Source: Pelargonium cotyledonis
Taxonomy: Eukaryota > Streptophyta > Magnoliopsida > Geraniales > Geraniaceae
Assembly (NCBI GenBank): GCA_036897625.1
Contig: JAYMTA010001310.1
Coordinates: 1-20,668 of the forward strand
Length of the DNA: 20,668 bases
Direction of reading: 5' to 3'
Below, piece after piece: positions 8,788 to 18,770 of this stretch. The position numbers and the translations under genes are program-made. The notes under the pieces were generated by a model. That model ran no database searches, was not told where the DNA came from, and saw only the letters and a list, made by a program, of their open reading frames with translations. Each line of letters opens with the position of its first letter. Position 1 is the first letter of the stretch.

Positions 8788-11609
8788 ATGGAAACGTCAC
8801 ACTCTCAGCTACCTGGGAGCTGCTTCTTCAATGTCATCTATCTGATCTTAGCATTCTGCTCTGCCCTTTTCTTGGGTGCTCTTAAAGGTCTCTCCTTTTT
8901 TTTCTTTTTCTCCATTTTTTATTGTGGGTTTTGATCAGAATCTTCTGTTTTCATGTTTTTTGGTGTTTTTTCATGTGGGTTTTTGAAAATTTTGTTCCTT
9001 TTCTTCTTATCCTATGCAGGTTTGCTTGTGGGTCCTATTGCTGGTCTGGTTCTGGTAGTAGGGAATGTTGGGGTTATTCTGGGTTTGTGCCCTGAACATG
9101 TTGCTTGGACTGTCTACACCATTATTATGTAAAAATTGCTTCCTTGTGTTGTGAATTCTGGTTTGGTCCTGTTAATGTATCTCCTCATTGAAAGAATATG
9201 ATGTTTGCAGTCATTTGATGTACAAGTTGGGTCATCTATCTATCCGTTTACGTTTTGGATTAGAGTCGAGTTTAAGCTGGTTATGTTTGGAGATAGTGAC
9301 CCGTTAATGTATCCGACATTGAAAGAATTGTGGAGTCAAGTTTTACCGGTCTCATGTTTGGTCTACAGTTATTTTTCCTGATATGGTAGTCTTTTGGTTT
9401 TGTTTTGGTCACTTGTAGGTCTAATAAAATTGATGATCCTGTAAAGCTTGTCCTCCTACTTGCTTTCCCTTTGCTATTTGCTATTTGGTTGGTATTGAGC
9501 ATAGCTGGGAGTGTTATTGTGGCTGTGGGATATGGTTTCTTCACTCCCTGGGTCTTGACTTTTGAGGCCTTCAGGCTGGAGGATCGGTCCACGAAATTCT
9601 TCCATTGCATTGTGGTAAATTATTTATGTTAATTTTCCCGTTTATTATACTAATCAGTATGCGCGTATGGATTATACATCAATCTTCGAACTACTAGGAC
9701 GGGACATGGGGAACAATCAAAGGGAGTTGTTTAGTAGTTAGAGAGTTTGCGGAATTCTGTTTTCATTCCTACCCGCTTTACTTGAAGGAGTTGCGTGAAG
9801 GCCCTCGTTCAGATGAGCGTAAACCTCTTAGGTACTTGCAACTAGTGGGAGTGGAAATGTTAAGTTTAGTTAAAGAGTTAGAATTGTATTAAGAAAACTT
9901 TGGTCTTCTGTTCTAAAGCTCAGTCTTTGGAGCTGTATTGTAGGTTCGTTCATGTCCCTGCGTGTATCATCGTTGGGCTGATGGGCCTGATTGTGGAAAT
10001 TCCCTTTTACACTGCAATTGCTTTAGTGAAGAGTCCGTACATGTTGTTCAAAGGATGGTTTCGGTTGATACACGATATAGTTAGCCTAGAAGGTCCGTTT
10101 CGTGAAACAGCCTGCATACCTGTTGCCGGTTTGGCAATCCTTCTATGGCCAATAGCAGTTGTCGGGAGCATCTTGAGCGCGGTTTTTGTAAGCTTCTTCA
10201 TTGGATTGTATGGACCCGTTATAGTATACCAGGTTAGTGTACATTGTATCATATCTAGGCCTTGCATTCTTCTTTTACGAAGATATCATTTAGCACTCTT
10301 CTGGGTGCATACAGGAAAGGTCTTTTTGGTGCGGTGTAGCTTTTGTGATTGCAATGGTTGCAGAGTTTGATGAGTACACGAACGATTGGCTTTATCTTCG
10401 TGAGGGAACCGTCCTTCCTAAGTAATACTCTACCCTATCAAGTCCATTTCGGAATTGTTTTTTTTTTTCCAATCTTTTAACAGTTTAAATCACATTGCTG
10501 ACAGTCAGGCCCCAATATCGAAAGAACAAGGTTTCTAGTTCATGCGAGCTTTCTGTTGGAAGCAAGGTCAGTTCCGTGTCATCATCAGAAGCGCCTGCGA
10601 TGCTTGTGCCTAGCTCAGCTCATACCAAATCCGTCAGGGAGGCCATATTAGAAGTGAAGATGGTGCAGGTAAAATTCAAAAAAATATAACATGTTCTGAA
10701 TTTTCTTTGAACTATGATTAAATTGATGTGATGGAAAAAAGCTCCTCTGTTGGTAATTGTAGATAACCAAAATGCATCTTCAAGAACTAACTCGGGATCT
10801 TGTATATGATCAGAAATTAACAAGTTGTTCTAATGTTATTGATCAACAAGTCCTTACTGGCTGTCATGTTTTTAGATGATGATATTGATGTTACGTTTGT
10901 TATGTTCATTGTTTGACGAAAATGAAACAGATATGGGGAAATATGATGAACTCTTGTGAAATAAGGGGAAGGTACTTGTTGGACAATAATGTAATAACAA
11001 ATGAAGATCTCGAAGAATGGTTGAAGGCGAAAAATGGAAGTGAAGCAGCGATCATAGGTGTTGGCCTGCCTAGTTATTCGGTTCTACAGAGTCTACAGCA
11101 CTCCATCAAAGTTGGCTCTACCGGTATATTGCTGCTCGATGATGTTGAGGTAACGCAGCTGAATAGGCCGGAAGACAAGCTATTGGACTGGTTTTTTAGT
11201 CCCGTCATTGTGCTAAAAGAACAGATCAAGGCCATGAATTTGGAAGAAGGTGAGGTTAGGTTCTTGGAGAAAGTTGTTCTGTTTGGGAGCAATGCTCAAC
11301 GCATGGAAGCTTGGGAAAATGGTGCTTCGGAGCCACCAGATGCTCTCAGAGCTGCTCGAATTCTGGGTATCAGCAGAAGGTACTAATTGTTCATTTGATT
11401 TTTGAGAAAACGTGATAAATCGATTATGATGGCTTAATGAAATGGCGAATGGCAGGATGATTGGAATGGTAAGAAGCGTATCGAAGTTTCCTACCTATCG
11501 AAGGAGATTTCGGATCGTCGTGAAGACTTTAGTTGCTTACTCATCGGAGAAAGACAACTCTACAAGATCCAGCTCCAAGAGATCGGTTGGTTCAGTTGAT
11601 ATTGTCTAG
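8788..11609 (+). CDS. Multi-pass membrane protein, At3g27390 / At4g12680 family
   Basis: Nine coding exons: 8788-8887, 9020-9128, 9419-9614, 9698-9831, 9944-10232, 10315-10421, 10509-10668, 10931-11379, 11456-11609. They total 1698 nt (565 aa), with phase kept throughout. Hydrophobic segments lie at about residues 13-31, 34-58, 80-105, 188-210 and 236-268, so four to six membrane passes are likely in the N-terminal half. Family phrases include GYGFFTPWVLTFEAF, KSPYMLFKGWFRLIHD, ETACIPVAGLAILLWPIAVVG and EFDEYTNDWLYLREG. The soluble C-terminal half contains DWFFSPVIVLKEQIKAMNL and SVSKFPTYRRRF. The plant family is named only as uncharacterised membrane protein; its biochemical role is unknown to me. 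Ser-rich linkers near 375-395 and at the C-terminus look disordered. The ATG is followed at once by the first hydrophobic exon, as in relatives. The gene is divergent from the B3 gene and convergent with KRP. Confidence 0.93.
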
Positions 11610-11800
11610 GATTTACTTGCATTTTTCCATAGCAGCCATTGTTTTTGTAGTTTTGCTCATTTATTTACAAGCGGCTTGAGAGAAGATTTGTGTGTTGTCA
11701 TCAATACACACATGCATACATTTCTGGGCTTTCAAGCTCAAATTCATATTGCATCTCAATTTAGTCTGGTGGGTATCAGAGCAGTAACTTAAAAAACAAA
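11610..11800 (+). other. Probable 3' UTR of the membrane-protein gene
   Basis: AT-rich sequence after the TAG at 11607-11609, without coding potential. The poly(A) site is not identifiable. GGGTATCAGAGCAG at about 11770-11783 resembles the initiator-tRNA primer-binding site of copia elements, but nothing else supports a retrotransposon. Confidence 0.4.
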
Positions 11801-12200
11801 TAGAGCTGTGAATTAATTGGGACGCGCACGTGACCCAACACAATTTAACCGTGTTAGGACACAACATATATATAACTGTCTTATGTTTATGTTGAGCTGG
11901 AAAAACCCGCACGATAGGACAACACGACTAAAGTCAATCATCTTTCAACAATACTAAATCATAGCTTTGGTTAATCACTTATCTGCCTCTCCCGCTTTCA
12001 TCTCTAGGTAAGACTGTGAAAACATAGAGGAAGAGCAGAGCAATTCCCACTCGTGTCAACTTTCGTTTAGGTAAAGCTAACACAAACACAAAATGCCAAC
12101 ACGATAATTACAAATGTCGTTTTTGTATCTACTTGTGCGACACATATTTGACCTCTAACGTGACGCGAACACAATACGTTAACATGAATTGACAGGTCTA
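11801..12200. mobile_element. 400-bp non-autonomous TIR element (MITE-like)
   Basis: The left end reads TAGAGCTGTGAATTAAT and the right end, on the minus strand, reads TAGACCTGTCAATTCAT; 14 of these 17 bases match. The interior has scattered ACACGA, GACACAAC and GACGCGAACAC motifs, a vocabulary seen in dispersed plant repeats with GACCTGTCAATTCGTG-like ends. There is no open frame of note. A target-site duplication is not evident, so superfamily assignment is open. Confidence 0.5.
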
Positions 12201-13260
12201 TAAATAAAATAATTAGATAAACAGAATTGTGACTTTGGGCAGCAGATCCAAGAGGAAAGCTAGCTTGACTTGCGATGCAAGGCAATTTCCTGGTGGCCCA
12301 TTTACTAGTTTCATGAAGTTGTCTATGCAAGTTAACTTTCTATTTTTCCTATGAAGCTGTCCAAAAGTAGAAAAGATCAGTGAACATATTCCGCGAGAAA
12401 AGGATAACATACCATAATGTTTTTTTGGTTTGTTGTTTCAACTTTCAACCATTGAAACTTCCCTACACTCGAAGGAAGTTACTCTGCAAAATTGACTCCA
12501 AAATCATAATTCATTCCCAGACAAACCAACTGTACTTTTTATTTCATCTCCCTAGATACTTAATTAAAACCAGCTAATAATTGATTTCTAACTAAAATAA
12601 ACCATAGATCCAATTATTTCCAACAACATATAGAGAGTTCTAATTATAAGAAACTTCGCAACAGCGGTTGTTTTCGCCAAACTGTGTGATCATGACACAA
12701 TTCATTTCCGAATTGGATTAAACCGCCAAAAACTAATTACTCTCCCAACAGTGCGTTTTCACTCACTTAATTGCTACTGATTACTACATCCAATCTACCA
12801 CAACTACTAGTGGCAATGCAACTGTTTTGTTTGGTTGTGGGGTTATGGTGTACATTTTTAGGAGCTAAATTATCCAAAACACACATGGAATCCAGCACTA
12901 ACCGAAAAACGGATAGCTGACAAATGATGATTATAACAGAAAGCAACAAACTAACAAACGCACCTTCTCCTCCACCTCCACCTCCACCTCCACCTCCACC
13001 TCTCACCACCACCAGCAGCAAAGAATCCGTGATCATGTGCCCTTGTCTTAAATCTTAGTAATAATTACACGGCGTGTCCTTTAGCCTGTTGCCGCCATGA
13101 TTTGCTCCTTCCACTCCCCAACAGAAAGAATCAATGGAGTGGAAGCAGCAAATTCAGTCAACGGCCAGTACCTACTACCTAACACCAGTAGCGGAAATAG
13201 TAATATTCTTGTACTTTGTAGTAGTAATTAAAGTGAAAATTGGTTAGCCTTTAGCCTCAG
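12201..13260. other. Intergenic region, no gene recognised
   Basis: AT-rich intergenic DNA between convergent genes. Short frames on both strands have no family resemblance. A glycine-rich minus-strand frame near 12968-13001 is only the translation of a CCACCT repeat. Confidence 0.5.
12972..13001. repeat. CCACCT hexanucleotide microsatellite
   Basis: Five tandem CCACCT units, followed by imperfect CAC/CAG triplets up to about 13020. Confidence 0.9.
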
Positions 13261-13277
13261 CTTCCTGTTGGGCTCTA

Positions 13278-13283
13278 CACGTG
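13278..13283. promoter_or_regulatory. G-box / ABRE-like ACACGTGTCC
   Basis: CACGTG within ACACGTGTCC fits the ABA-response core bound by bZIP factors. It lies 117 bp upstream of a TATA-like sequence at 13400. No protein gene starts downstream on the plus strand, so its target is unclear. Confidence 0.35.
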
Positions 13284-13399
13284 TCCGTATCTTACACGGC
13301 ACGTTGTGTGCACCTAAGCCTCACAATCATTCCTACCTCTCTCTCTCTTACCCGATTTTTATTTTTATTTTTTACCTCTCCGATATTCTGTACGGATAT

Positions 13400-13406
13400 T
13401 ATAAAT
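13400..13406 (+). promoter_or_regulatory. TATA-like box before a purine-rich stretch
   Basis: TATAAAT, followed about 45 bases later by the G-rich purine run 13449-13505. It could drive a plus-strand transcript running toward the 3' end of KRP. Evidence is positional only. Confidence 0.3.
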
Positions 13407-13562
13407 TTTAAAAAAACTTAAAACAAAAGAGAATTACCGTACCAGCGTGAGCAGGAAGTGGAGGAGGCGGAGAAAGAGACGCGAAGAAGGCGAAGGAGAG
13501 AGAAGCAGTTTGTTATTCAACCGTTTGTTCTTTCTTCTTTGCCCTGAAACAAACCGTACCAC

Positions 13563-13582
13563 AGAGAGAGAGAGAGAGAGAG
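13563..13582. repeat. (AG)10 microsatellite
   Basis: Ten AG units downstream of the KRP stop codon, possibly inside its 3' UTR, where they would be read as CT. Confidence 0.9.
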
Positions 13583-13838
13583 AACAAACAAACAGATAGC
13601 TTCTGCTACAATAGTCAATAGCTGCTGATATATAAAATTAGTGAAAGAGATCTGTACAAAAATAGGCACAAGGAGATCGATCGATGATGCTCTAGTTTCT
13701 ACTACGATATTGATGAGATCAGGCTTGGAAATTAACACTAAAACTAAACTAGAACTAGAATTAAATTATTTTCATTCAATCGGCAACTGCAGCTAGCTGA
13801 AGAACCAGTACACAATGATATGGGTTCGGGTCTGTTGT

Positions 13839-15063
13839 TTACTTTAGCCGAAGCCACTCGTAGCGTCCTTCTTTCAGGGGCTCGTCCTTGACAATGTCGT
13901 AATTGTACCTGCAATATCGCCCAGAATGTTTTCCCCACTGTTATTCAAGTTTTAACTCACAAAGAGGAATTAATAAAGGAAACTTTCTTGGAATCTTGTG
14001 CGTTTTTTGTATTTTTATTTTCTCGCCAGACAAACAAACAGAATGTGCTGTGAGCGCACGCATTGATTTATCAAGTTTAATTACTTACTTCTCTACAAAG
14101 CGTTTCTGGATTTCCTTCTCGGCGCCTGCGAAGAATTCTTCCAATTCGGCCTCCGTAGGCATTTTCGCCGCCGTTGATCCGTGGCCGGAGTCCGCCTCCT
14201 CCGTGGACGTCGGCCTCGCCGTTGACTTCAACTCTTCCGATTCGGCACGAACCTCGCACGACGGCATCGTCTCTCTCCTGACAAAAACGAAACGCCACAA
14301 GCCACAAAAGGACACGCTATTTCAGTGATCAACTCTAGCACAACTCCAAGCCTAAATATATATACGAGTACTCAGATAAATTTCAACGGACCAAATTGAG
14401 TTGTCCTTTTGAATTTCGAATTGTAGAGACGTGAATAGCATGAATTAATAGGATAATTAAATATTAATTTAAGAACCTTTCTCTGCTGCAATAATACGTC
14501 GATCTCTCCACTTCACCACCTTCGTCCTGCAAGAAATTTAATTCAGAAATTCAAAAAAAAATCATCAGACTGAATTAATTACAAGCAATTAAAGCTCGAC
14601 AAACCGAAAACTCCAGAAACTTGACGCACAGAAAGACACGAGACGGAATTGTATTTATCGCTGAATTTATTGAACTCTCTCACCTCCAGATCCACGAATT
14701 CGACTGCCTCTTTCTCTAGCTCGCTCGATCCATTGCTCGAGCAACACGACCTCGAAGCTTCACCGGAGCTCGCATGGACGGCGCACCGGTTCTCCGTCTC
14801 CGCCAGTAGAATGACACTCTCCTCCTGTGCCGGCAATTCAGAATCCTCCTGCGCAATCACAACGCGCCTCTGTCTCCGGAGCTGAACGTACGGCGGCGAA
14901 GATGACGAAGAAGACAATTTCAACTGAGAGGAGGCGTTGGCGACTTTCCTTCTCTTAGCAGCCGTTTCCGAACTCTCAGACGCCTTGGCTAGCGCGGCCC
15001 CAGCACGTGTCCTCCTTCCGCCCAGAGACGGGCCAGCACACTTTGCTCTGCACTTCCTCCCCA

Positions 15064-15064
<1 letters not shown>
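13839..15064 (-). CDS. KRP: Cyclin-dependent kinase inhibitor, ICK/KRP family
   Basis: Four exons in transcript order: 15064-14684, 14526-14477, 14277-14089, 13908-13839. They total 690 nt (229 aa), with all phases consistent. The C-terminal CDK-inhibitor domain (about residues 182-228) reads MPTEAELEEFFAGAEKEIQK, then RFVEKYNYDIVKDEPLKEGR and YEW. It is the plant counterpart of the p27Kip1 cyclin/CDK-binding region. Upstream are a basic RRTRAGAALA block (17-26), KRRK (37-40, likely nuclear signal), YVQLRRQRR (59-67, the conserved KRP YxQLRSRR-type motif) and STYYCSRERRETMPS (136-150). KRPs bind CYCD/CDKA complexes in the nucleus and restrain G1/S entry and endoreduplication. The RTRA block and the YVQLR and ESTP-like RETMP order resemble the KRP3/4/5 group, but the paralogue cannot be fixed by eye. 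One oddity: PLKEGRYEW has one residue more than the PLxGRYEW I know from relatives. ATG at 15064 is directly preceded by a GA repeat. Confidence 0.95.

Positions 15065-15066
<2 letters not shown>

Positions 15067-15102
<36 letters not shown>
15067..15102. repeat. (TC)18, read as (GA)18 in the KRP 5' leader
   Basis: Thirty-six bases of perfect dinucleotide repeat, separated from the KRP ATG by two further T (AA on the coding strand). GA repeats are binding sites for plant BBR/BPC GAGA factors. Being in the leader, it can also affect translation. Confidence 0.95.
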
Positions 15103-15105
<3 letters not shown>

Positions 15106-15118
15106 CGTGGAGAGGGTA

Positions 15119-15142
15119 GTGGTGGTGGTGGTGGTGGTGGTG
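15119..15142. repeat. GTG/GGT trinucleotide microsatellite
   Basis: Eight triplets (CAC/ACC on the KRP strand) 55 bp upstream of the KRP ATG, probably in its 5' UTR or core promoter. Confidence 0.9.
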
Positions 15143-15249
15143 ACGATGGGATTAGATCAGTCCGTTGACGGTGCAGATTGGTTTTGGCTTTTAAGGAACA
15201 CTACATGCTGTTGCTACTGCTACGCGTTAGTTTAGAGGTGGTCCATACC

Positions 15250-15259
15250 CCGTTAACGG
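15250..15259. promoter_or_regulatory. CCGTTAACGG palindrome in the KRP promoter
   Basis: A perfect 10-bp palindrome, with AACGG on both strands, about 190 bp upstream of the KRP ATG. AACGG is the core of Myb-type mitotic MSA elements. A related CCGTTGACGG lies at about 15161-15170 and AAACGGG at about 15275. A cell-cycle role is inferred only from the target gene. Confidence 0.35.
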
Positions 15260-15353
15260 TGACGGGGAATCTCGAAACGGGAATTGTGACGGCGCCGTTA
15301 TGCAGATGGGGCCGGAGAGCAGTGCGCCGATATGGATGCCAATGATTGAGCGC

Positions 15354-15359
15354 CACGTG
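15354..15359. promoter_or_regulatory. G-box (CACGTG) in the KRP promoter
   Basis: GCCACGTGG, 290 bp upstream of the KRP ATG. Several KRP genes are known to respond to ABA, which fits a bZIP site. Function is not shown by the sequence. Confidence 0.4.
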
Positions 15360-16694
15360 GATGCAAGTGTTAGATGTAACCGGAGGGAAGGGAACCGGAT
15401 GGTTATGATTGAGAATCATACTTTGGTGGTAGAAGCCCGTTTGGTGAGAGGCAGGTTTGGGGCGTAATTATTGTGTTGGTTACCAAATTACAATTTTGCC
15501 CTTTATATTTTTTTTTTGGTAATAACGAAATTACTATCTAAGCACTGTTTAGTTTAGTGAATGTTTAACAGCTTCATTGACTCATTTGTCTCTACTAATT
15601 TAAATCCTAAATCCTTCCACTCGACATATTGGATAATTTGGTGGAGTTTTGGTCTCAATTATATATGAATTAGTGTTAATTAGAGTAGAATATATGAAGT
15701 AAAAATATTTTTTATTTTTTATCATAAAATTAAATTTAACGAATAATAACGTATAAATAATGAAAAACTAAAGACATGTAAAACAATGTACAAATGTAGC
15801 GGAATAAGTCAAACTTGAATCATTTACGAGTTGGTTGGCTTGCATAATTTCATTTGAAAAGCGTTATTAAACCTAGTAAAATAATTAAGTTGATCAAAAT
15901 AATTGTTGTATTGTTGTTAGAAGTGTTAGTTAATACAAGAAAAGAAGCAATAACATCAAATAATTAATATGAAATACTCCATATTTAAAGCTTTGTGAGT
16001 GACAGTACATGGAAGTGAGTGTTGGGGATGGGCTGTGGGTACAAGGTTGGTTTTGGCTGCTTCTGGTTGTGTGAGAAACTGATCCCATTTGGTAGTTGTT
16101 TTCAGGTAATAATTTTATGGTAAAGTTACTTTATGATTTTTATTCAGTATTAGATAAGATGACATTTAATTCATTCACTATTCACTATTCACTATTCACA
16201 CCTTCCCTTCTATATCCAAATAAGTCAAACAAAGCCACAAAAGAGAAGAAGAAGAAGAAAAAAAAAAACTTTTTTCTTTTTTCAAATTAAACAACAAAAC
16301 ACCATCTCCTTAATCATATTAGTAGCTATTTTGATAACATACAAGATCGTTTTGGAGTTTGGTCTTACGTAACTACATAATATGGGTAACTTTTCATTTA
16401 AAATTACATCACATTTTCCACTTCACCTGATTCAAGAAGTAAAATTTACGATTTCTCACAAAAATATGTATGTTTTGATCATTGATTCATCAAGTTGAGA
16501 GATAATATTGGTTTTTTTTTCAACACGGCTAATTATTAGTTAAATACAAACGTTATTTAAATAATTTTTTTTAACGTATTTTATATATAAAGAAAAAGTC
16601 ATGGAAATTGTCATACAATTACCTGGAGAATTTTTTATATTGTGGGCAATTGAACAATAAATTTCTCATTTCTTATTTTTCAATTCTCACTTTG

Positions 16695-16718
16695 TATATA
16701 TATATATATATATATATA
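16695..16718. repeat. (TA)12 microsatellite
   Basis: Twelve perfect TA units in intergenic DNA. Confidence 0.95.
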
Positions 16719-17225
16719 AAGAGAAAAACAAATCAATAAAAAAAAAAAAAGTACGTGCAATTTCTCTTGTATATAGTAGTATATTTATTTATTGATATAG
16801 CTAGAAAAAGAAGAGTGGATAATTGAAGGGAAGTAAAGTAAAAAAAAAAGAAGGGCACACGTCCGTGAAGAAGTATATAGTGCGGGAGACACGGGACTGG
16901 CACTCATTACAACAATGCATACGCTTTGAATTTATGAATTGTTTTGGTGTGTATCATTCTGATCGTATTGTTGTTTATTTGTTTTGAGTACAATTTTCTC
17001 TCGTTTATGAATGATTAGACGAGCAAGAGTTTAGTTAATGTATGCTTTTCTTGGATAAATTCCATTAGGCAATACTAAGAATCTAAGGCAGAACTTAGAG
17101 AAATAGAAGTTGTGGACCATTATGTTTATGATGTGTTTAATTGTATGAAAATAGTACTATGGCAGTGGATAAAAAATACACCTCATATTTGCTTGTTTTG
17201 GAACATGTTAAGAAGAGGAGTGGAG

Positions 17226-17247
17226 TTATTTATTTATTTATTTATTA
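17226..17247. repeat. TTTA tetranucleotide microsatellite
   Basis: About five TTAT units in intergenic DNA. Confidence 0.85.
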
Positions 17248-17435
17248 TTGTTTTTTGAATGGTAGTATGTAATAATTTTTAGGTTTTTTGTGGACAATTA
17301 GAGCTGGTGGCCCTTGTGGTAGACTTCAGGTGCCTCATATTAGGACACTGATTATTCAATTGTCCCAGGGAAGAGGGTCTCAAGTGCACTAATGAACTGC
17401 CCAAGAACAATTTTTTCTTATATAAAAAAATTATT

Positions 17436-17481
17436 ATGTATTCCCATGTTTTTTTTTTTGAAAGCATGTATTCCCATGTTT
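17436..17481. repeat. Short direct repeat, 16 bp, 30 bp apart
   Basis: ATGTATTCCCATGTTT occurs at 17436-17451 and again at 17466-17481, separated by a poly-T tract. It could be replication slippage or a footprint of a lost insertion. Confidence 0.8.
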
Positions 17482-18509
17482 TAAGTACGAAAAAACATAC
17501 TAGTATTAAACATCATAATTATGATGTAATGGATTTTATATTTTTTTTAAACACAAAATTTGAAAAGACTAATTTTTAAAATATTTAGCTTTAAACTCAA
17601 TTATAATGCCATAGAGAACTTCGTGTGATGTCACATCTTTTAATATTTTAATCATAAATATATTTGACCACTATAGACTTAATATGTAACAATATTAGTG
17701 TAATTAAATAGTAGATATATAAGAAACTATATGTTAACTTTGTGGAAATCCCAAGCCATTGACCAATTTTTTTTTACCGATAGATAAGATAGGTGCTGCC
17801 CTAATACTGAATGTTTGTTTATTTGTTTGAAAACTCGAAATTAAAGAGATGCACCTACCATGATAATCTCCTTAATTAATAATAACATCCAAATATTAAA
17901 TTGAATCATTAATATAAAGTAAGATTCCTCAATCATAGTAGTACGTTCCGTCACGTGGAGCTTAGGTACGAATCCACACTATTTAATTCAAGTTCAGTTG
18001 CATCATTTTAAAATATAATTACGTAGTAACAAGAAAATGTCAAATATTTTCATCAAAACTAGTTTTTCTGTTTTTAATCTTTTTATGGATTGTTAAGAAA
18101 ACAACAAATATCATGAATTTGAAAGCAGAACACAATCATAGCATATGCAAAATATATAGTTAGTAAAATATTGATCATGAACCTGCAATTAAACTTAGTT
18201 TAGTTGAAAAGAATCTAGCAGCATTCAGTGCCAAATGAACTTATACATTACTTAATGAAATATCATGATAGGGGAATTTGTTGTTTAGTCAATTCTATTG
18301 ATTAGTGGGCTCTTTTGTCACAATCAGCTTCTCACTTAGATTAGAGATTGCTTTTTTTTTTTCTATATTTAGTATATTTTCAAATTAAAGTCATGATTGT
18401 TATTAAATGCAAATCAAATTGGTAAATCTTATTTGAAAGAAGAGTGTAAGTGCTTGTTTGGGAACTCCAAGCTTTCCTTCTTTTGCTCTTTTTTCCCCTT
18501 CACTTAGGA

Positions 18510-18517
18510 TATAAAGG
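18510..18517 (+). promoter_or_regulatory. TATA box candidate (TATAAAGG)
   Basis: A good TATA match followed at normal spacing by a CT-rich stretch that could hold a transcription start. The inverted repeat at 18545-18593 and a 31-codon frame at 18675 lie downstream. No recognised protein gene follows. Confidence 0.4.
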
Positions 18518-18544
18518 CAGTGACTTTATTTGGCAAATTACAGT

Positions 18545-18593
18545 CTCTCTCCTCCTCTTTGGTCTGCCAACTAAGCTAAAGGAGGAGAGAGAG
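18545..18593 (+). repeat. Inverted repeat / RNA hairpin candidate
   Basis: A CT-rich left arm (18545-18560) can pair with AAAGGAGGAGAGAGAG (18578-18593), giving about 15 base pairs with a 2-base bulge and a 17-base loop. Both arms are low in complexity and match no microRNA family I know. Confidence 0.5.
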
Positions 18594-18674
18594 TCAGTTT
18601 GGAGAAGTTAGCAAATAGTATTTGATATAGAGGTCAAAGTTGAGACTCAATTGAGAAGACAACGAGATAGGGTT

Positions 18675-18770
18675 ATGGCAGATTTTGCATTGCCCGTCCA
18701 CTCCCTTAGTCATTATTTTTCTCCATTTGGAGAGTGGGTGAAAACTCTCTTCTTATATTCACTTAAATAA
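18675..18770 (+). CDS. Possible small ORF, 31 aa
   Basis: ATG at 18675 opens a 31-codon frame, MADFALPVHSLSHYFSPFGE then WVKTLFLYSLK, ending in TAA at 18768-18770. It lies about 160 bp after the TATA candidate. I recognise no family, and a frame this short is expected by chance. It is listed because it is probably the first or an early ATG on any transcript from that TATA box. Confidence 0.15.
   Translation: MADFALPVHSLSHYFSPFGEWVKTLFLYSLK

Larger units (their letters stand above)
15450..18480. other. Long AT-rich intergenic region
   Basis: Three kilobases without a recognisable protein or RNA gene. It holds TTCACTA repeats (about 16166-16199, three units plus), (TA)12, a TTTA run and many poly-A/T tracts. 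A less AT-rich island at about 17281-17410 and a perfect 18-bp palindrome at 17510-17527 stand out. Confidence 0.5.

Noticed and set aside
11767..11785. GGGTATCAGAGCAG, like the initiator-tRNA primer-binding site of copia retrotransposons
   Set aside because: Only about 12 bases fit, the first bases are wrong, and there is no LTR, gag/pol or second LTR nearby.
12767..13036. Minus-strand frame with a run of eleven glycines
   Set aside because: The glycine run is just the CCACCT microsatellite read on the other strand; the rest has no family resemblance.
13517..13738. 73-codon minus-strand frame downstream of KRP
   Set aside because: It spans a CT repeat and probably KRP 3' UTR; hydrophobic only by composition.
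13903..14328. 141-codon plus-strand frame across KRP exons 3 and 4
   Set aside because: It is the antisense shadow of the well-supported KRP exons.
18545..18593. Known microRNA precursor
   Set aside because: Compared by memory with the conserved plant families (156-172, 319, 390-399, 408, 482, 535, 827, 828, 858); no mature sequence fits and the arms are low in complexity.
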